Shown piece after piece: positions 44,834-53,690 of a DNA stretch of 64,000 nt. The position numbers and the translations under genes were made by a program. Under the pieces are notes generated by a model that was given only the letters and a program-made list of their open reading frames with translations, was not told where the DNA came from and did no database searches. Position 1 is the stretch's first letter; each line of letters begins with the position of its first letter. The stretch is from an uncultured Candidatus Actinomarina sp. (GTDB lineage: Bacteria > Actinomycetota > Acidimicrobiia > Actinomarinales > Actinomarinaceae): positions 62,001-126,000 of the forward strand of contig CACAND010000002.1 in NCBI GenBank assembly GCA_902533795.1. Direction: 5' to 3'.

Positions 44834-45907
44834 TTATTTTTTGTTTTTAGGCTCTTCTGATGTTTCTTCTTCTACTTCAGCAGTCTCATCACTTTGAATT
44901 GATTCTTCTTCATCAGATTCAATCATTCCAACTGCTTTGTATACCGCAGTTTCTAACTGTAACGCAAGATCAGGATTTTCTCGTAGAAAACGCTTGGAAT
45001 TCTCTTTACCTTGTCCAAGCTGAACCTCATCATATGTAAACCAAGCACCAGCTTTTCTAGCTATGCCATGCTCTACAGCAACATCGAGTAAGCTACCTTC
45101 ACGAGAAATACCTTGACCAAACATAATATCAAATTCAGCTTCTCTAAAAGGTGGAGCAACTTTATTCTTAACTATTTTTGCTCTTACACGGTTACCTATC
45201 TGTTCAGGACCAACTTTTAGTGTTTCAATTCTTCGTACGTCGATTCTTACAGAAGAATAAAACTTAAGTGCTCTTCCACCACTTGTTGTTTCAGGAGATC
45301 CCCACATGACACCAATTTTTTCACGAATCTGATTAATGAATATAACAGTTGTTCCTGATTTATTGATTGATCCTGTTAATTTACGCAATGCTTGTGACAT
45401 CAATCTAGCTTGTAAACCTACATGCGTATCGCCCATTTCTCCTTCAATCTCAGCTTTAGGAACAAGGGCTGCAACTGAATCAATTACAACTAGGTCGACA
45501 CCACCAGACTGTATCAACATATCGGCAATTTCTAATGCTTGTTCTCCAGTGTCAGGTTGCGATACTAATAATTCGTCAACATCTACTCCCAATGCCCTAG
45601 CGTAAACAGGGTCGAGAGCATGCTCAGCATCAATGAATGCTGCAACTCCTCCAGCTTTTTGGGCTTCTGCAGCAACATGTAAAGAAAGTGTTGTTTTACC
45701 GGACGCCTCTGGTCCGTATATTTCTATAACTCTACCTTTTGGGACCCCACCTATCCCTAACGCAAGATCTATAGATAATGCACCTGTAGATATTGCAGGT
45801 ATTTTTTTGATATTATCGGCACCAAGTTTCATTAATGAACCCTCACCGAATTGTTTCTCGATTTGCTCAAAAACTGTATCTAGTTTTTTTGCCCTGTCTT
45901 TATCCAT
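44834..45907 (-). CDS. recA: RecA recombinase
   Basis: DNA strand exchange protein and SOS co-protease. The 357 residues contain Walker [21 protein letters not shown] (66-85 area), the Walker [12 protein letters not shown], the L1/L2 loops with [22 protein letters not shown] and a C-terminal acidic tail rich in Glu. A strong ribosome binding site (AAAAAGGAG) precedes it. The SOS box at 45969-45984 lies about 62 bases upstream of the start codon. Confidence 0.98.
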   Translation of the reverse strand: MDKDRAKKLDTVFEQIEKQFGEGSLMKLGADNIKKIPAISTGALSIDLALGIGGVPKGRVIEIYGPEASGKTTLSLHVAAEAQKAGGVAAFIDAEHALDPVYARALGVDVDELLVSQPDTGEQALEIADMLIQSGGVDLVVIDSVAALVPKAEIEGEMGDTHVGLQARLMSQALRKLTGSINKSGTTVIFINQIREKIGVMWGSPETTSGGRALKFYSSVRIDVRRIETLKVGPEQIGNRVRAKIVKNKVAPPFREAEFDIMFGQGISREGSLLDVAVEHGIARKAGAWFTYDEVQLGQGKENSKRFLRENPDLALQLETAVYKAVGMIESDEEESIQSDETAEVEEETSEEPKNKK

Positions 45908-45968
45908 TTTTTTCTCCTTTTTAACAATAATAAATATATATTAAAACATCTTTGTATGACAATTTTAC

Positions 45969-45984
45969 TAGAACAAATGTTCTA
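45969..45984. promoter_or_regulatory. LexA-binding SOS box upstream of recA
   Basis: TAGAACAAATGTTCTA is an inverted repeat (TAGAACA / TGTTCTA) with a two-base centre. It overlaps the cinA stop codon (TAG on the minus strand) and lies upstream of recA. It shares GAACAAATGT with the lexA box, so the two sites define the lineage's SOS operator. Confidence 0.85.
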
Positions 45985-47190
45985 ATACAAGTTTTTAATG
46001 AACTTTATCAGCTCCCATTGAGCTTTATTTGCTGATCTCTGCAGTATTTCTTCCCTATTACCGTTCATTTTATGATCTGTTATCACAGTTTTGTCACCAT
46101 TAGATATACAAATAAAAATTGTACCGACAGAATACTGGCTTGAAGATAATGGTCCAGCTTCACCCAAAATTGTTAAACAAATATCAGTTTTATATTTTTC
46201 TAATGAAGAATGGGTTAAATTAACACAAAGTTCTTCCCAATTTTCGAAATCTATATCATTATCGTTTAATAAAATGGATTTAGCTTGATTCCCATAAACG
46301 ATATCCGAACCAATAAAATATTTACTAATACCTGGATTTTTGACAAGCAATGAAGACAAGAGACCACCAGTAATACTCTCAACAAATGAAACTTTGACAT
46401 CATTTTTAGCTAATAGCGAACCAAGTGCTTTTTCAACAGATATATTCTCATAGGCAAGAATGTCATCAGAAAATATTTCGTCAATTTTATCTATAAATAT
46501 ATCAAAATCGCTCTTACTCACTGAATTTCTATCAAACCGTAGTTTGATAATTCCTCTACTTGCAAGGTATGCAATATCTAATCCTTCAGGTTTAAATTTA
46601 TCTATCTCTGCTGCAAGTGAAGATTCTGCTTGATTAAATAACATAACGAATTGGTAGTCAGTATCATTTTTTTCAAAGTTTTCAGTAAGATAAGGTAACA
46701 GTTCATCTTCAACGAGAGGAATGAATTCTCTTGGTGGGCCTGGAAAAATAAATATTACCTTATCGTCTTTAGATATTCTGATACCAGGAGCTGTACCTTG
46801 TGTATTAATTAATTTTTCACTACCTGTTGGAATGTAAGCTTGTTTGATATTGGTTTCAGGCATAATAAGACCACGACTCTTCCATCTTTCTTTCATCCAC
46901 TCAACATGGCTTTCGTCTAGTTCTAAATCTAAAGATAATGAATTTGATATCACTTCTTTTGTTATATCATCTTCAGTTGGACCTAATCCCCCAGATGTAA
47001 CAACTACATCGCAACTCTCAAGAAGATATATGATCGCATCATGTATTTCTTTTTCATTATCAGATATTGTGATTTCTTTATATAGTTTAAAACCTGCATC
47101 ATACAATCTTTTACCTAAATTCGTCAGGTTGGTGTTTACTGTATCTCCCAGTAATATTTCTGTTCCGACTGATAGAAAGCCAATTTTCAT
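45982..47190 (-). CDS. cinA: CinA-family nicotinamide mononucleotide deamidase-like protein
   Basis: A 402-residue protein with an N-terminal MoaB/MogA-like (COG1058) domain (about 1-170: SVGTEILLGDTVNTN, TSGGLGPTEDDITKE, FPGPPREF) and a C-terminal PncC-type amidohydrolase region (about 250-400: VSFVESITGGLLSSLL). CinA of this order cleaves ADP-ribose and deamidates nicotinamide mononucleotide. It lies upstream of recA, as it does in many Gram-positive and actinobacterial genomes. The C-terminal region seems diverged. Confidence 0.92.
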   Translation of the reverse strand: MKIGFLSVGTEILLGDTVNTNLTNLGKRLYDAGFKLYKEITISDNEKEIHDAIIYLLESCDVVVTSGGLGPTEDDITKEVISNSLSLDLELDESHVEWMKERWKSRGLIMPETNIKQAYIPTGSEKLINTQGTAPGIRISKDDKVIFIFPGPPREFIPLVEDELLPYLTENFEKNDTDYQFVMLFNQAESSLAAEIDKFKPEGLDIAYLASRGIIKLRFDRNSVSKSDFDIFIDKIDEIFSDDILAYENISVEKALGSLLAKNDVKVSFVESITGGLLSSLLVKNPGISKYFIGSDIVYGNQAKSILLNDNDIDFENWEELCVNLTHSSLEKYKTDICLTILGEAGPLSSSQYSVGTIFICISNGDKTVITDHKMNGNREEILQRSANKAQWELIKFIKNLY

Positions 47191-47237
47191 ATTTTTAGAT
47201 TAGCAAGCTTTAATTGCAATATATGTATCATAGTTTT

Positions 47238-47699
47238 ATGAGAAAATCATTAGTTTTACTGTTATTGCTCACCTTTTGTTCATCAGGTTCAGATTCGACA
47301 AGCGAAGAGCCAACCCAAAGCGCCGCTGTTTCAAATATTGAAGAGTTAGTTTATGAAGATACAACTGGAACAATGATAAATATAGATTTAACAAATAAAA
47401 AAACGTTGGTTGTGTTTTGGGCCGATTACTGAGGAATTTGTAGGGAGGAGTTGCCTCTCTTAGAAGCTAACTTAGCTACTGTTAGCCAAAATTATAATGT
47501 AATTGCTCTTGCTCATAGCGACAAAGATTCAACAATGACTTGGATTTCTGAAAATTTAGTTGGTGAATTAGAAATTGGATTTTCTACGCCAGAAATGAGA
47601 GACAATCTTAAAATTATTGGTCAACCAATTTCACTAATCATTGATACTGATGGAACCATTCTTTCTCGAGAATATGGCTACGTTCCAAACGATTTATAA
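47238..47699 (+). CDS. Probable selenocysteine-containing thioredoxin/TlpA-like lipoprotein (UGA read as Sec65)
   Basis: The frame reads through one in-frame TGA (47430-47432), giving 153 residues with Sec65. Order: signal MRKSLVLLLLLTFC (C14, the predicted lipidation site), acidic linker to about residue 40, then a thioredoxin-like domain with VVFWADY-U-GIC-REELP (U65-G-I-C68, where homologues have CxxC), IIGQP (cis-Pro130) and ISLIIDTDGTILSREYGY. Homologous TlpA/ResA proteins read W-A-x-W-C-x-x-C, so the TGA sits precisely at the first active cysteine. Without it both halves are incomplete. A hairpin follows (47442-47460). Selenocysteine is the best reading; a sequencing error (TGC/TGT) or a pseudogene would be alternatives. 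Confidence 0.75.
47430..47460 (+). promoter_or_regulatory. Candidate bacterial SECIS element after the in-frame UGA
   Basis: After UGA (47430-47432) and a nine-base spacer, AGGGAGG (47442-47448) pairs with CCTCTCT (47454-47460), including one G-U, to make a 7-bp stem with a 5-base loop AGTTG that has a G in the second position. The loop begins 16 bases after UGA, within the general distance described for bacterial SECIS. The paired codons AGG GAG GAG TTG CCT CTC are unusually G/C-ended for this genome, as expected if RNA structure is selected. Confidence 0.55.
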
Positions 47700-47778
47700 T
47701 TTACAAAAATTTAACTTAATTCCGAAGCAGTTGTCATATTAAATTGTATGATGAGAGTGTAATCAAGCGGAGGAAATT

Positions 47779-48897
47779 GTGAAAAAAACAATTTTAATTC
47801 TACTCTGTCTTTCTCTTGTGTTTGCTGCTTGCGGTACTGCAGAAGAGGAAACAGTAGAGGAACCTGCAGTTGTTGAAGAAACAGAAAGTTTAGATGCACC
47901 AGCTACCACTACAGCTCAAGTGCTTGATAAAATTGTTTTCGGTTTCGTCCCAAGTGCAGAACAAGCAGAACTTTTAGACAACATTCAACCAATGATGCAA
48001 GTTTTATCTGACGGATTAGGAATTGAAGTTGAGGGTTTTGTTACAAGTGACTATTCGGGATTATTAGTTGCAATGGGATCTGGTCAAGCAGACGTTGGTG
48101 CGTTTGCTACATTGGGTTACGTTACAGCTATGAACGCATTCCCTACAAGATTTGAGGCAATTGCTAAATCTGTAAGATACGGTTCAGGATCATACCATGG
48201 TACGTTCTGGACAACAGATGCAAGCGTTTGTGAAACAACACCAGTGATTGGTGCTTTCGAAAACATCGATGGAGTTGCAACTTTAGTTGAAGGTTCAGCA
48301 ACAACACCACCTGATGTAAAGGCACTACAAGTTGGTTGGGGTTTTGGAGACGACGGACTTATACCTGAAGTAAGAGATGGTGTAACAACTAGCCCTGGTC
48401 TTGCATGTGAAGCTGACTTATCTGTAATGCTTGGTGAAGAAGTTCTTTTTGTTGAAGAAGGATCTACTTCAGGGTATTTATATCCATCATTACAATTGAA
48501 AAAAGCTGGTATCGATTATACCGGTGACATTGTTCAAAGATTTGCTGGTTCACATGATGGAGTTATTTCTGGACTATATAACGGTGACGCAAAATTTGGT
48601 GTTACTTATGATGATGCCAGAAGAACTCTAAGAAAAACAAATGCAGATGTTGGTGAAAAGGTAATTGCTTTTGGTATTACAGAAGAAATTCCTAATGATG
48701 TTATAGCAGTTAGAACAGATCTACCTGAAGACATCAAGCAACAAATTTATGACATATTAGCTGCATATATCGCTACTGATGAAGGTTTGGCCATAATGGA
48801 TGAAATTTATGGTTGGACTGATTTAGTACCAGCAGTTAACTCAGAATTCGACGTTGTAAGAGAAGCAGCTGAAGAATTCGGTCTATACGACGATTAA
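47779..48897 (+). CDS. phnD: PhnD-like phosphonate or phosphite-binding lipoprotein
   Basis: Periplasmic/surface binding protein of an ABC importer. The 372 residues have a canonical lipoprotein signal (LSLVFAAC, C18), an acidic linker, then the PhnD/PBP2 fold with FGFVPSAEQAELLDNIQPMM and the phosphonate-family segment SDYSGLLVAMGSGQADVGAFATL. GTG start with a good ribosome site (GGAGG at 47769-47773). Ligand could be methylphosphonate, phosphite or another phosphonate; no C-P lyase or ptxD is in the window. Confidence 0.88.
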   Translation: MKKTILILLCLSLVFAACGTAEEETVEEPAVVEETESLDAPATTTAQVLDKIVFGFVPSAEQAELLDNIQPMMQVLSDGLGIEVEGFVTSDYSGLLVAMGSGQADVGAFATLGYVTAMNAFPTRFEAIAKSVRYGSGSYHGTFWTTDASVCETTPVIGAFENIDGVATLVEGSATTPPDVKALQVGWGFGDDGLIPEVRDGVTTSPGLACEADLSVMLGEEVLFVEEGSTSGYLYPSLQLKKAGIDYTGDIVQRFAGSHDGVISGLYNGDAKFGVTYDDARRTLRKTNADVGEKVIAFGITEEIPNDVIAVRTDLPEDIKQQIYDILAAYIATDEGLAIMDEIYGWTDLVPAVNSEFDVVREAAEEFGLYDD

Positions 48898-48902
48898 ATC
48901 TT

Positions 48903-48942
48903 AATTTTAACCGGGTTGTTCTTCAGCCCGGTTAAAATTTTT
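48903..48942 (+). terminator. Intrinsic terminator/attenuator between phnD and phnC
   Basis: AATTTTAACCGGG (48903-48915) and CCCGGTTAAAATT (48927-48939) form a perfect 13-bp stem with an 11-base loop, followed by TTT. It lies between phnD and phnC. This is a typical way to let far more binding protein than transporter be made from one promoter; partial read-through would feed phnC and the permeases. Confidence 0.85.
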
Positions 48943-48944
48943 AT

Positions 48945-49712
48945 ATGATCAAATTCGAAAATGTAAGTGTCACCTATCCAGGTGGCGTAGAAGCCCTAAA
49001 AAATCTAGATTTAGAAATAAATGAAGGAGATTTTTTAATTATTGTGGGTTTATCAGGAGCAGGTAAATCAACTCTACTTCGAACAATCAATAATTTAGTT
49101 AAACCAAGCAATGGTGTTGTATTTTTAGACAACAAAGATATAACTAATGCAAATAAAAAGCAACTAAAACAAATTAGATCAGAAATTGGTATGATATTTC
49201 AAACATTTAATCTAGTGAATAGATCAACAGTGTTAAAAAATGTATTAACAGGTAGATTAAGTAAAGTTTCCACCATTAGGTCGATTTTTGGATTATGGCC
49301 AAAAGACCAAAAAAAAATGGCATTTGAAGCATTAAACCAAGTTGAGATTCTTGAAAAAGCTTATGTGAGAGCTTCCAATCTCTCTGGTGGACAGCAACAA
49401 AGAGTAGGTATTGCGAGAGCTTTATCTCAAAAACCAAAAGTCATGCTTGCAGATGAGCCTGTTGCCTCGCTTGATCCAATCACATCAAGAGTAGTAATGA
49501 GTTATCTTAAGAAAATAAATAAAGAACTTGGAATTACAACAATAGTTAATTTACATTTTCTTGATTTAGCTAAAGAATTTGGTGATAGGTTAATTGGCTT
49601 ACGCGATGGTGAACTTGTTTATGATGGAAAAGTTGATGACGTTTCAGATGAAGACTTTGAAAATATTTATGGAAGATCAATCAAGCAATCAGATTTAATA
49701 GGTAATGATTAA
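48945..49712 (+). CDS. phnC: ABC transporter ATP-binding protein PhnC
   Basis: ATPase of the phosphonate-type importer. The 255 residues carry Walker A GLSGAGKSTLLRT (38-50 area), Q-loop MIFQTFNLVNRSTV, signature LSGGQQQRVGIARAL, Walker B VMLADEPVASLDP and the switch His in NLHFLD. It overlaps phnE by 8 bases. Family call is secure; the transported compound is inferred from PhnD. Confidence 0.94.
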   Translation: MIKFENVSVTYPGGVEALKNLDLEINEGDFLIIVGLSGAGKSTLLRTINNLVKPSNGVVFLDNKDITNANKKQLKQIRSEIGMIFQTFNLVNRSTVLKNVLTGRLSKVSTIRSIFGLWPKDQKKMAFEALNQVEILEKAYVRASNLSGGQQQRVGIARALSQKPKVMLADEPVASLDPITSRVVMSYLKKINKELGITTIVNLHFLDLAKEFGDRLIGLRDGELVYDGKVDDVSDEDFENIYGRSIKQSDLIGND

Positions 49713-50487
49713 TTATCCAAAAAAACCAAGTCCTTCATTATTAGTTTTAATAGGAATACCTGCCGGCATACTATTTTCAATATTTTCATTTCTTCAGATA
49801 GGTTTTAATTTTCAAGATTTTAAAAACAACCTATCTAATAGATATCTTGTAACTGATCCTTTATTTGATCCTAAATGGGCCTGGGCTTGGGAGAATTCAT
49901 CTGATGCATTAGTGGAGACTATTCAAATTGCAATATTGGCAAGTATTATAGGTTGCGCAGTTGCCTTACCATTATCTTTTTATGCATCAAGGGCTACAAA
50001 TCTGAATAAATATTCTTATTTTGTTTATAAGTCATTTTTAAATCTTGTGAGGACAATACCTGATTTATTCTGGGCTATGATTTTTACAGTTGCAGTTGGC
50101 ATTGGACCATTTGCTGGTGTACTTGCATTATTAATGTTTTCACTTGCAATAATGGGTAAATTATTATCCGAGACAATTGATAGCATTGATCCTGGGCCTA
50201 TGGAAGCTGCAAAAGCCACAGGTGCATCGCATAATCAATCTGTCTTTACATCTGCCTTACCACAAGTACTACCCAATTTTACTGCTTATTTTTTATACAT
50301 ATTTGAATTATGCATCAGAGCAAGTGTGATTCTTGGATTAGTCGGTGCGGGTGGAGTTGGAAGAATAATTGAAACACAAAGAATTTTTCTTAGATTTGAT
50401 AGAATCTCTCCAATAATTGTTCTAATTCTTGTAGTTGTCATATTGATAGAACAATTTAGTGTTTGGTTAAGAAGAAAAATATTATGA
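49705..50487 (+). CDS. phnE: Phosphonate-type ABC transporter permease 1
   Basis: A 260-residue permease with five to six membrane helices. The cytoplasmic EAA loop, contacting PhnC, is EAAKATGASHNQSVFTSALPQ around residue 167-187. Other conserved segments: WENSSDALVETIQIAILAS and RASVILGLVGAGGVGRII. It overlaps the second permease gene by 4 bases (ATGA at 50484) and stops with TGA. Confidence 0.93.
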   Translation: MINYPKKPSPSLLVLIGIPAGILFSIFSFLQIGFNFQDFKNNLSNRYLVTDPLFDPKWAWAWENSSDALVETIQIAILASIIGCAVALPLSFYASRATNLNKYSYFVYKSFLNLVRTIPDLFWAMIFTVAVGIGPFAGVLALLMFSLAIMGKLLSETIDSIDPGPMEAAKATGASHNQSVFTSALPQVLPNFTAYFLYIFELCIRASVILGLVGAGGVGRIIETQRIFLRFDRISPIIVLILVVVILIEQFSVWLRRKIL

Positions 50488-51287
50488 ACATTCCAAAGCA
50501 ACCATTGAACCAAAGAATATTTAAGTATTCATTAACTAGTTTGATTGTTATTTCTGCAATCTGGTCAGCATCAGGTTTAGAAATAACTCTTGATAGAATA
50601 CTTAATGCTCCAGCACAAATTGCCACTTTGGTTGGTGCAATGTTTCCTTTAGATTTAAGTTCAGAAGCATTTGATAGAATTATTCCAAAAGTATTTGAGT
50701 CTTTGTTTATCGCATGGGCAGGAACAGTAATTGGAGCAATATTTAGTTTTCCTATTTCGTTTTTAGCAGCAAATAATATAACAATTGGATCTGTTAACAG
50801 AGTAATTAAACAAATTCTTAACGGTATAAGAGCATTTCCAGAATTGATTTTAGCTTTTGTTTTCTTGCCAATAACAGGACTTGGTCCATTAACAGGAACA
50901 CTAGCTGTAGGTATTCATTCAATAGGAACTTTAGGGAAGCTATCTTCAGAAGTTATAGAGGGCATTGATGAAGGACCTCTTGAGTCTATTAAAGCGTCAG
51001 GTGGATCAAAAATTAACGAACTTACTTTTGGGGTTATTCCACAAGTTATGCCAACTATTACATCTTATTGGCTTTATCGCTTTGAAATTAATTTAAGAGC
51101 ATCAGCAGTTCTTGGCGTTGTAGGTGCTGGTGGTGTTGGTCAAGAATTGATAAATCAGCTTAGATTCAGGGACTTTCCAAGAGCAGGTACAGTATTAATC
51201 TGTACTATTGTTTTGGTATTAACTGCAGATACAATATCAGCAGCAATTAGAAATCGTATTATTAAAGGAAAGACTGTTAAAAGTTAA
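50484..51287 (+). CDS. phnE: Phosphonate-type ABC transporter permease 2
   Basis: A second PhnE-type permease, 267 residues from the ATG at 50484 (an upstream in-frame ATG... TTG at 50463 lies inside the first permease gene and is less likely). The EAA loop is ESIKASGGSKINELTFGVIPQ, and RASAVLGVVGAGGVGQELINQL matches the first permease. The two permeases likely form a heterodimer, as is common in phnCDEE operons. It abuts ftsK, which runs the other way, with no spacer. Confidence 0.92.
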   Translation: MNIPKQPLNQRIFKYSLTSLIVISAIWSASGLEITLDRILNAPAQIATLVGAMFPLDLSSEAFDRIIPKVFESLFIAWAGTVIGAIFSFPISFLAANNITIGSVNRVIKQILNGIRAFPELILAFVFLPITGLGPLTGTLAVGIHSIGTLGKLSSEVIEGIDEGPLESIKASGGSKINELTFGVIPQVMPTITSYWLYRFEINLRASAVLGVVGAGGVGQELINQLRFRDFPRAGTVLICTIVLVLTADTISAAIRNRIIKGKTVKS

Positions 51288-53657
51288 TTATTCTTCGTAC
51301 CAGTTATCGTCGTCTTCACTGTCACTTACTTCTTCAACAATTGCCTTGTCAGGTTCAATTAAATCTTCGGAAACATCATCTTCAATAGAACTAAGTGAAT
51401 CTGTTTCAAACTCTTCTACGGTGATTAAAACCTCTCTAGCTTTTGAACCCTCTGATGGTCCAACAATTCCTTGTGATTCAAGAATATCCATCAATCGTCC
51501 TGCTCTAGCAAAACCAACTCTTAACTTCCTTTGTAACATTGATGTAGAACCTAATTGTGATCTCACAACAAGTTCTGTAGCTGTTTTAATGAGATCTTCA
51601 TCCTCTCCAAGGTCTTCATTATTTTGAACAGCTGTAGACTTTTGTTCTTCAATGACAGCAGGATTATATTCAGCTTCTTTTTGTGATTTAACCCATGATA
51701 CAACATCTTTTATCTCACCTTCTGTAACCCATGCACCCTGAATTCGTTCAAGCCTAGGATTTGAGGCAGTAACAATTAACATGTCACCTAATCCAATTAA
51801 TTTTTCAGCACCTGATTGGTCCAAAATAACTCGTGAATCTGTTGTTGAAGCAACTGAGAAAGCAAGACGAGAAGGAATATTTGCTTTCATAACGCCAGTG
51901 ATAACATCTACGGATGGTCTTTGTGTTGCAACAACTAAATGAATACCGATTGCTCTAGCCATCTGTGCAAGCCTAACGATAGCAGATTCTACTTCCCTAC
52001 CAGCAACCATCATTAAGTCATTCAACTCATCAATACAAACAACAATAAAAGGAAATCTATCAAATTTGTCAGTATCAAGTAAACCTGCATCATACTTTTC
52101 GTGGTAACCGTTTATATCTCTGACTTGACCGTCAGCTAAAAGATCATATCTTCTGTCCATTTCAGAAACTGCCCATGAAAGTGCATCGACAGCTTTTTTG
52201 GGGTTAGTTATGACTTTAGTTAAAAGGTGTGGAACATTATTGTATTGACCAAGTTCAACACGTTTTGGATCGACCATTACCATTTTTACTTCGTCAGGGT
52301 TAGTTCTCATTAACAACGAAGTAACAATTGAATTTATACATGAAGATTTTCCTGCACCTGTTTGACCAGCTATAAGTACATGAGGAAGTTCTGAGAGATT
52401 CATAAGCCTTGGCGAACCTGATATATCTAACCCAAGACCAACATTTAATGGGTGGTCAAGTTTTTGAGCGTCTGAAGAAGAAAGGACATCTCCAAGAGAA
52501 ACTAATTTTCTCTGTCTATTAGGTATTTCAATACCAATAGCACTTCTTCCTGGAATAGGTGCTAAAAGACGGACGTCTGGAGTAGCTAAAGCATAAGCAA
52601 TATCATGTGAAAGTGAAGTAACTTTTGAAACTTTAACACCTGGAGAAAGCTCAATCTCATAACGAGTAACTGTAGGGCCTGGAACAATTTTTGTTAACTC
52701 AGCTTCAACACCATGCTCTTTTAATAAATTTTGTAGATCTGTTGCAGTTTGTTGAAGAAGCTTTTTAGAAGTAGAAACATCAGTTCCACTTTTAAGAAGT
52801 TTTAATGGTGGAAGAACGTAATTTGCCGATTTTTTCTTATTTGGTTTAGCTTTTGACTTTACTGCTTTAGGCTTCTCAGTAACTTCAGACTTAACAGATT
52901 TTTTACTTTTTTCTTTTTTTAATGTAACAACATTAGTTTTTAAATCTTCTTTAGGTTCATCATTTTCATTATTAATTAAATCAAAGTTAATTTTGGAAGC
53001 TTCTCTTCTAGCTTTGTAGAAGGCAAAAATAAATCTATATGAGTATACAAATATAGCTTGAACTCCACCAATAAGATCTTTTAGCTCAATATCGGTCATG
53101 TAAAGAACAGATATGATCAATCCAAATAATAAAACAACATGTGTCATTTCTGCTGCAAGCAGATTATTTAAGGGGTAAACAATAAATGCAGAAATAAATC
53201 CACCAGATTTTTGTAAAGCAGATGTACCGACGCTAATTGATAATGGTTCAGCATGGATATAAAAATGAAACAAAGCTGATGTAAAAATTTGAACCCACAG
53301 CGTACCAACAAATACTTTTTGAGTATTAATAAAATCTTTATCTCTAATTAAGATTGCAGATCCGTAGATAAGTAGTAGTGGAAACAAATAAACGCCATAA
53401 CCAAAGGACCATGTAATTAAATTATTTACAAACTCTCCTATTGGTCCTGCTTTACCAAAAGAAGATAAAGCTATAAGAATCGCTAGTGAAAGCATAAAGA
53501 TAGATACAGTTTGATATGACTTGAAAAAAAGAGATGAAAGAGATTTTGTACCTTTAACTAAGCTTTTTAAAGAACTTGGTACTTTTATTAAATTTTTCGG
53601 TTTAGACACCCGCTTACGCCCACTAACCCTTTCGCGAGTGGATGTCTTAACAGCCAC
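51288..53657 (-). CDS. ftsK: DNA translocase FtsK
   Basis: Pumps chromosomal DNA at the division septum. The 789 residues have a basic N-terminus, four to five membrane helices (about 40-220), a short linker rich in Lys and Ser, the RecA-like motor with Walker A AGQTGAGKSSCINSI (about 430-445), Walker B VVCIDELNDLMM and a C-terminal gamma domain (SMLQRKLRVGFARAGRLMD) that reads KOPS-type sequence. A strongly acidic tail follows. Its linker is short compared with enterobacterial FtsK, as in most Gram-positive homologues. Confidence 0.95.
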   Translation of the reverse strand: MAVKTSTRERVSGRKRVSKPKNLIKVPSSLKSLVKGTKSLSSLFFKSYQTVSIFMLSLAILIALSSFGKAGPIGEFVNNLITWSFGYGVYLFPLLLIYGSAILIRDKDFINTQKVFVGTLWVQIFTSALFHFYIHAEPLSISVGTSALQKSGGFISAFIVYPLNNLLAAEMTHVVLLFGLIISVLYMTDIELKDLIGGVQAIFVYSYRFIFAFYKARREASKINFDLINNENDEPKEDLKTNVVTLKKEKSKKSVKSEVTEKPKAVKSKAKPNKKKSANYVLPPLKLLKSGTDVSTSKKLLQQTATDLQNLLKEHGVEAELTKIVPGPTVTRYEIELSPGVKVSKVTSLSHDIAYALATPDVRLLAPIPGRSAIGIEIPNRQRKLVSLGDVLSSSDAQKLDHPLNVGLGLDISGSPRLMNLSELPHVLIAGQTGAGKSSCINSIVTSLLMRTNPDEVKMVMVDPKRVELGQYNNVPHLLTKVITNPKKAVDALSWAVSEMDRRYDLLADGQVRDINGYHEKYDAGLLDTDKFDRFPFIVVCIDELNDLMMVAGREVESAIVRLAQMARAIGIHLVVATQRPSVDVITGVMKANIPSRLAFSVASTTDSRVILDQSGAEKLIGLGDMLIVTASNPRLERIQGAWVTEGEIKDVVSWVKSQKEAEYNPAVIEEQKSTAVQNNEDLGEDEDLIKTATELVVRSQLGSTSMLQRKLRVGFARAGRLMDILESQGIVGPSEGSKAREVLITVEEFETDSLSSIEDDVSEDLIEPDKAIVEEVSDSEDDDNWYEE

Positions 53658-53690
53658 GCCTAATTATACCATAAAATAATAGAAAAAAGC

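Noticed and set aside
47214-47237. A longer TTG-initiated start for the selenoprotein gene
   Set aside because: The extra eight residues would precede the natural lipoprotein signal MRKSL; ATG at 47238 fits better.
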